A stretch of DNA of 64,000 nucleotides from Acidobacteriaceae bacterium KBS 146 (GTDB lineage: Bacteria > Acidobacteriota > Terriglobia > Terriglobales > Acidobacteriaceae): the NCBI GenBank assembly GCA_000688615.1, contig JHVA01000001.1, forward strand, positions 4,323,001 through 4,387,000, read 5' to 3'. The position numbers were made by a program, and so were the translations under genes. Below, in pieces: positions 63,363 through 64,000 of this stretch. Positions within the stretch are counted from its first letter, which is position 1, and each line of letters begins with the position of its first letter. A model generated the notes under the pieces. It did not search any database. It was not told the origin of the DNA and was given only the letters and a program-made list of their open reading frames with translations.

Positions 63363-64000
63363 ATGGCGGAAGAATACGTAGAGGAACGGTCAGTCTCTGG
63401 AGCGTTGCTTGCAATTGTAGCGATCTCCCTCATAGCAGCGGTGGGTGGGCTGATCTGGTGCTACATCCTGCAGAGAGATCTGCAGACAACGGGACATAAA
63501 CTCGCCCTGGCGGATCAGAAGAATGCTGACTTGAGTCAGAAGCTGGATGCAACGAATGCTCGCCTGCGAGCAACCAGTGAGACTCTCGGCCAAAGCGTCG
63601 GTATGACGCAGAAGCAGATTGAGTTGAGGGCCCAAAGTATTCTGGCGCAACAGAAGGTCGCACAGGCTAAGTTGGAAGAGGCACAGGCAGCCACGCAGAA
63701 GCAGATTGGGGCAGTCTCCAGCGAGGTCTCCAGTGTGAAGACGGACGTTGGTGGCGTCAAAACGGATGTGGCTGCCACCAGAACCGATCTTGAGGCGACA
63801 AAAACGCAGCTGACCCGTGTTGTGGGTGATGCCGGTGTGATGAGCGGCTTGATCGCTAAGAATCATGACGAGCTCGAGATCCTGAAACACAAGGGCGATC
63901 GAAACTACTATGAGTTCACCTTGCAAAAGGGCCAGCAGCCGACGCTGCTGTCGTCGATCAAGCTGCAATTGAAGAAGGCCGACCAGAAACACTCCCGTTA
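63363..64000 (+). CDS. Coiled-coil membrane protein, 3' end cut by window edge
   Basis: ATG 63363 has AAGGAG 9 nt upstream, and the frame is open for 212 codons to the end of the window. One N-terminal span (ALLAIVAISLIAAVGGLIWC, about residues 14-34) is followed by a long coiled coil with heptad-like repeats rich in Gln, Ala and Lys (KLEEAQAATQKQIGAVSSEV; VKTDVGGVKTDVAATRTDL). A globular segment then begins, containing GDRNYYEFTLQKGQ. No family recognised. Confidence 0.75.
   Translation, partial: MAEEYVEERSVSGALLAIVAISLIAAVGGLIWCYILQRDLQTTGHKLALADQKNADLSQKLDATNARLRATSETLGQSVGMTQKQIELRAQSILAQQKVAQAKLEEAQAATQKQIGAVSSEVSSVKTDVGGVKTDVAATRTDLEATKTQLTRVVGDAGVMSGLIAKNHDELEILKHKGDRNYYEFTLQKGQQPTLLSSIKLQLKKADQKHSR

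Overview
The window looks like chromosome of a soil Acidobacterium (Terriglobus/Granulicella/Edaphobacter type). This is inferred from gene families, not from a marker gene. Supporting features are a PadR regulator next to a very large MacB/FtsX-type permease, an Oar-like TonB-dependent receptor with an N-terminal carboxypeptidase-regulatory-like domain, giant IPT/TIG and choice-of-anchor-D lipoproteins, an S53 peptidase and a trehalose cluster. GC is moderate to high.

Layout. 1-5214: a partial uncharacterised gene at the edge and a giant beta-propeller/IPT lipoprotein, both on the minus strand. 5464-28164: a ~22.7 kb genomic island bounded by an identical 66-bp direct repeat. The right copy is the 3' part of an intact tRNA-Pro(CGG); the left copy is only that 3' fragment, next to a complete tyrosine recombinase. 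The island holds a second truncated integrase, a frameshifted YhcG-type nuclease, decayed IS ends and transposase pieces, a choice-of-anchor-D lipoprotein with a broken paralogue, an ATPase + HNH pair resembling Septu antiphage defence, a PadR/permease module whose regulator is probably leaderless and self-repressed, several joined gene fragments, and a four-gene minus-strand operon of largely unknown function ending in an SRAP (YedK/HMCES) protein.

28305-33532: a sulfate assimilation operon (cysD-cysN-cysH) preceded by a 24-codon open frame with seven cysteine codons. That frame starts about 7 nt after a good -10 box, so it is a candidate leaderless cysteine-sensing attenuator. CysN carries a C-terminal domain that looks like an APS kinase without its P-loop, which fits a CysH of the iron-sulfur APS-reductase type. 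xdhC and a mocA-like nucleotidyltransferase (molybdenum cofactor maturation) follow.

33559-46228: an S53 sedolisin with a lysine-rich tail, a fucose pair (fuconolactonase-like hydrolase and FucP), a small membrane protein, a GT81-like glycosyltransferase, and treS divergent from treY-treZ. This region reads as sugar uptake plus compatible-solute synthesis. 46484-54403: a DUF5666 exported protein, an Oar-like outer-membrane receptor, a GT39-like membrane protein and a clan-D glycosidase. 54438-64000: housekeeping genes (M61 peptidase with PDZ, glutathione peroxidase, KimA-like APC permease, cysteine desulfurase, exported DinB-fold protein, citrate synthase, glycine oxidase-like FAD enzyme) and a partial coiled-coil membrane protein at the right edge.

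All assignments come from reading the sequence and recalling families; no database search was run.
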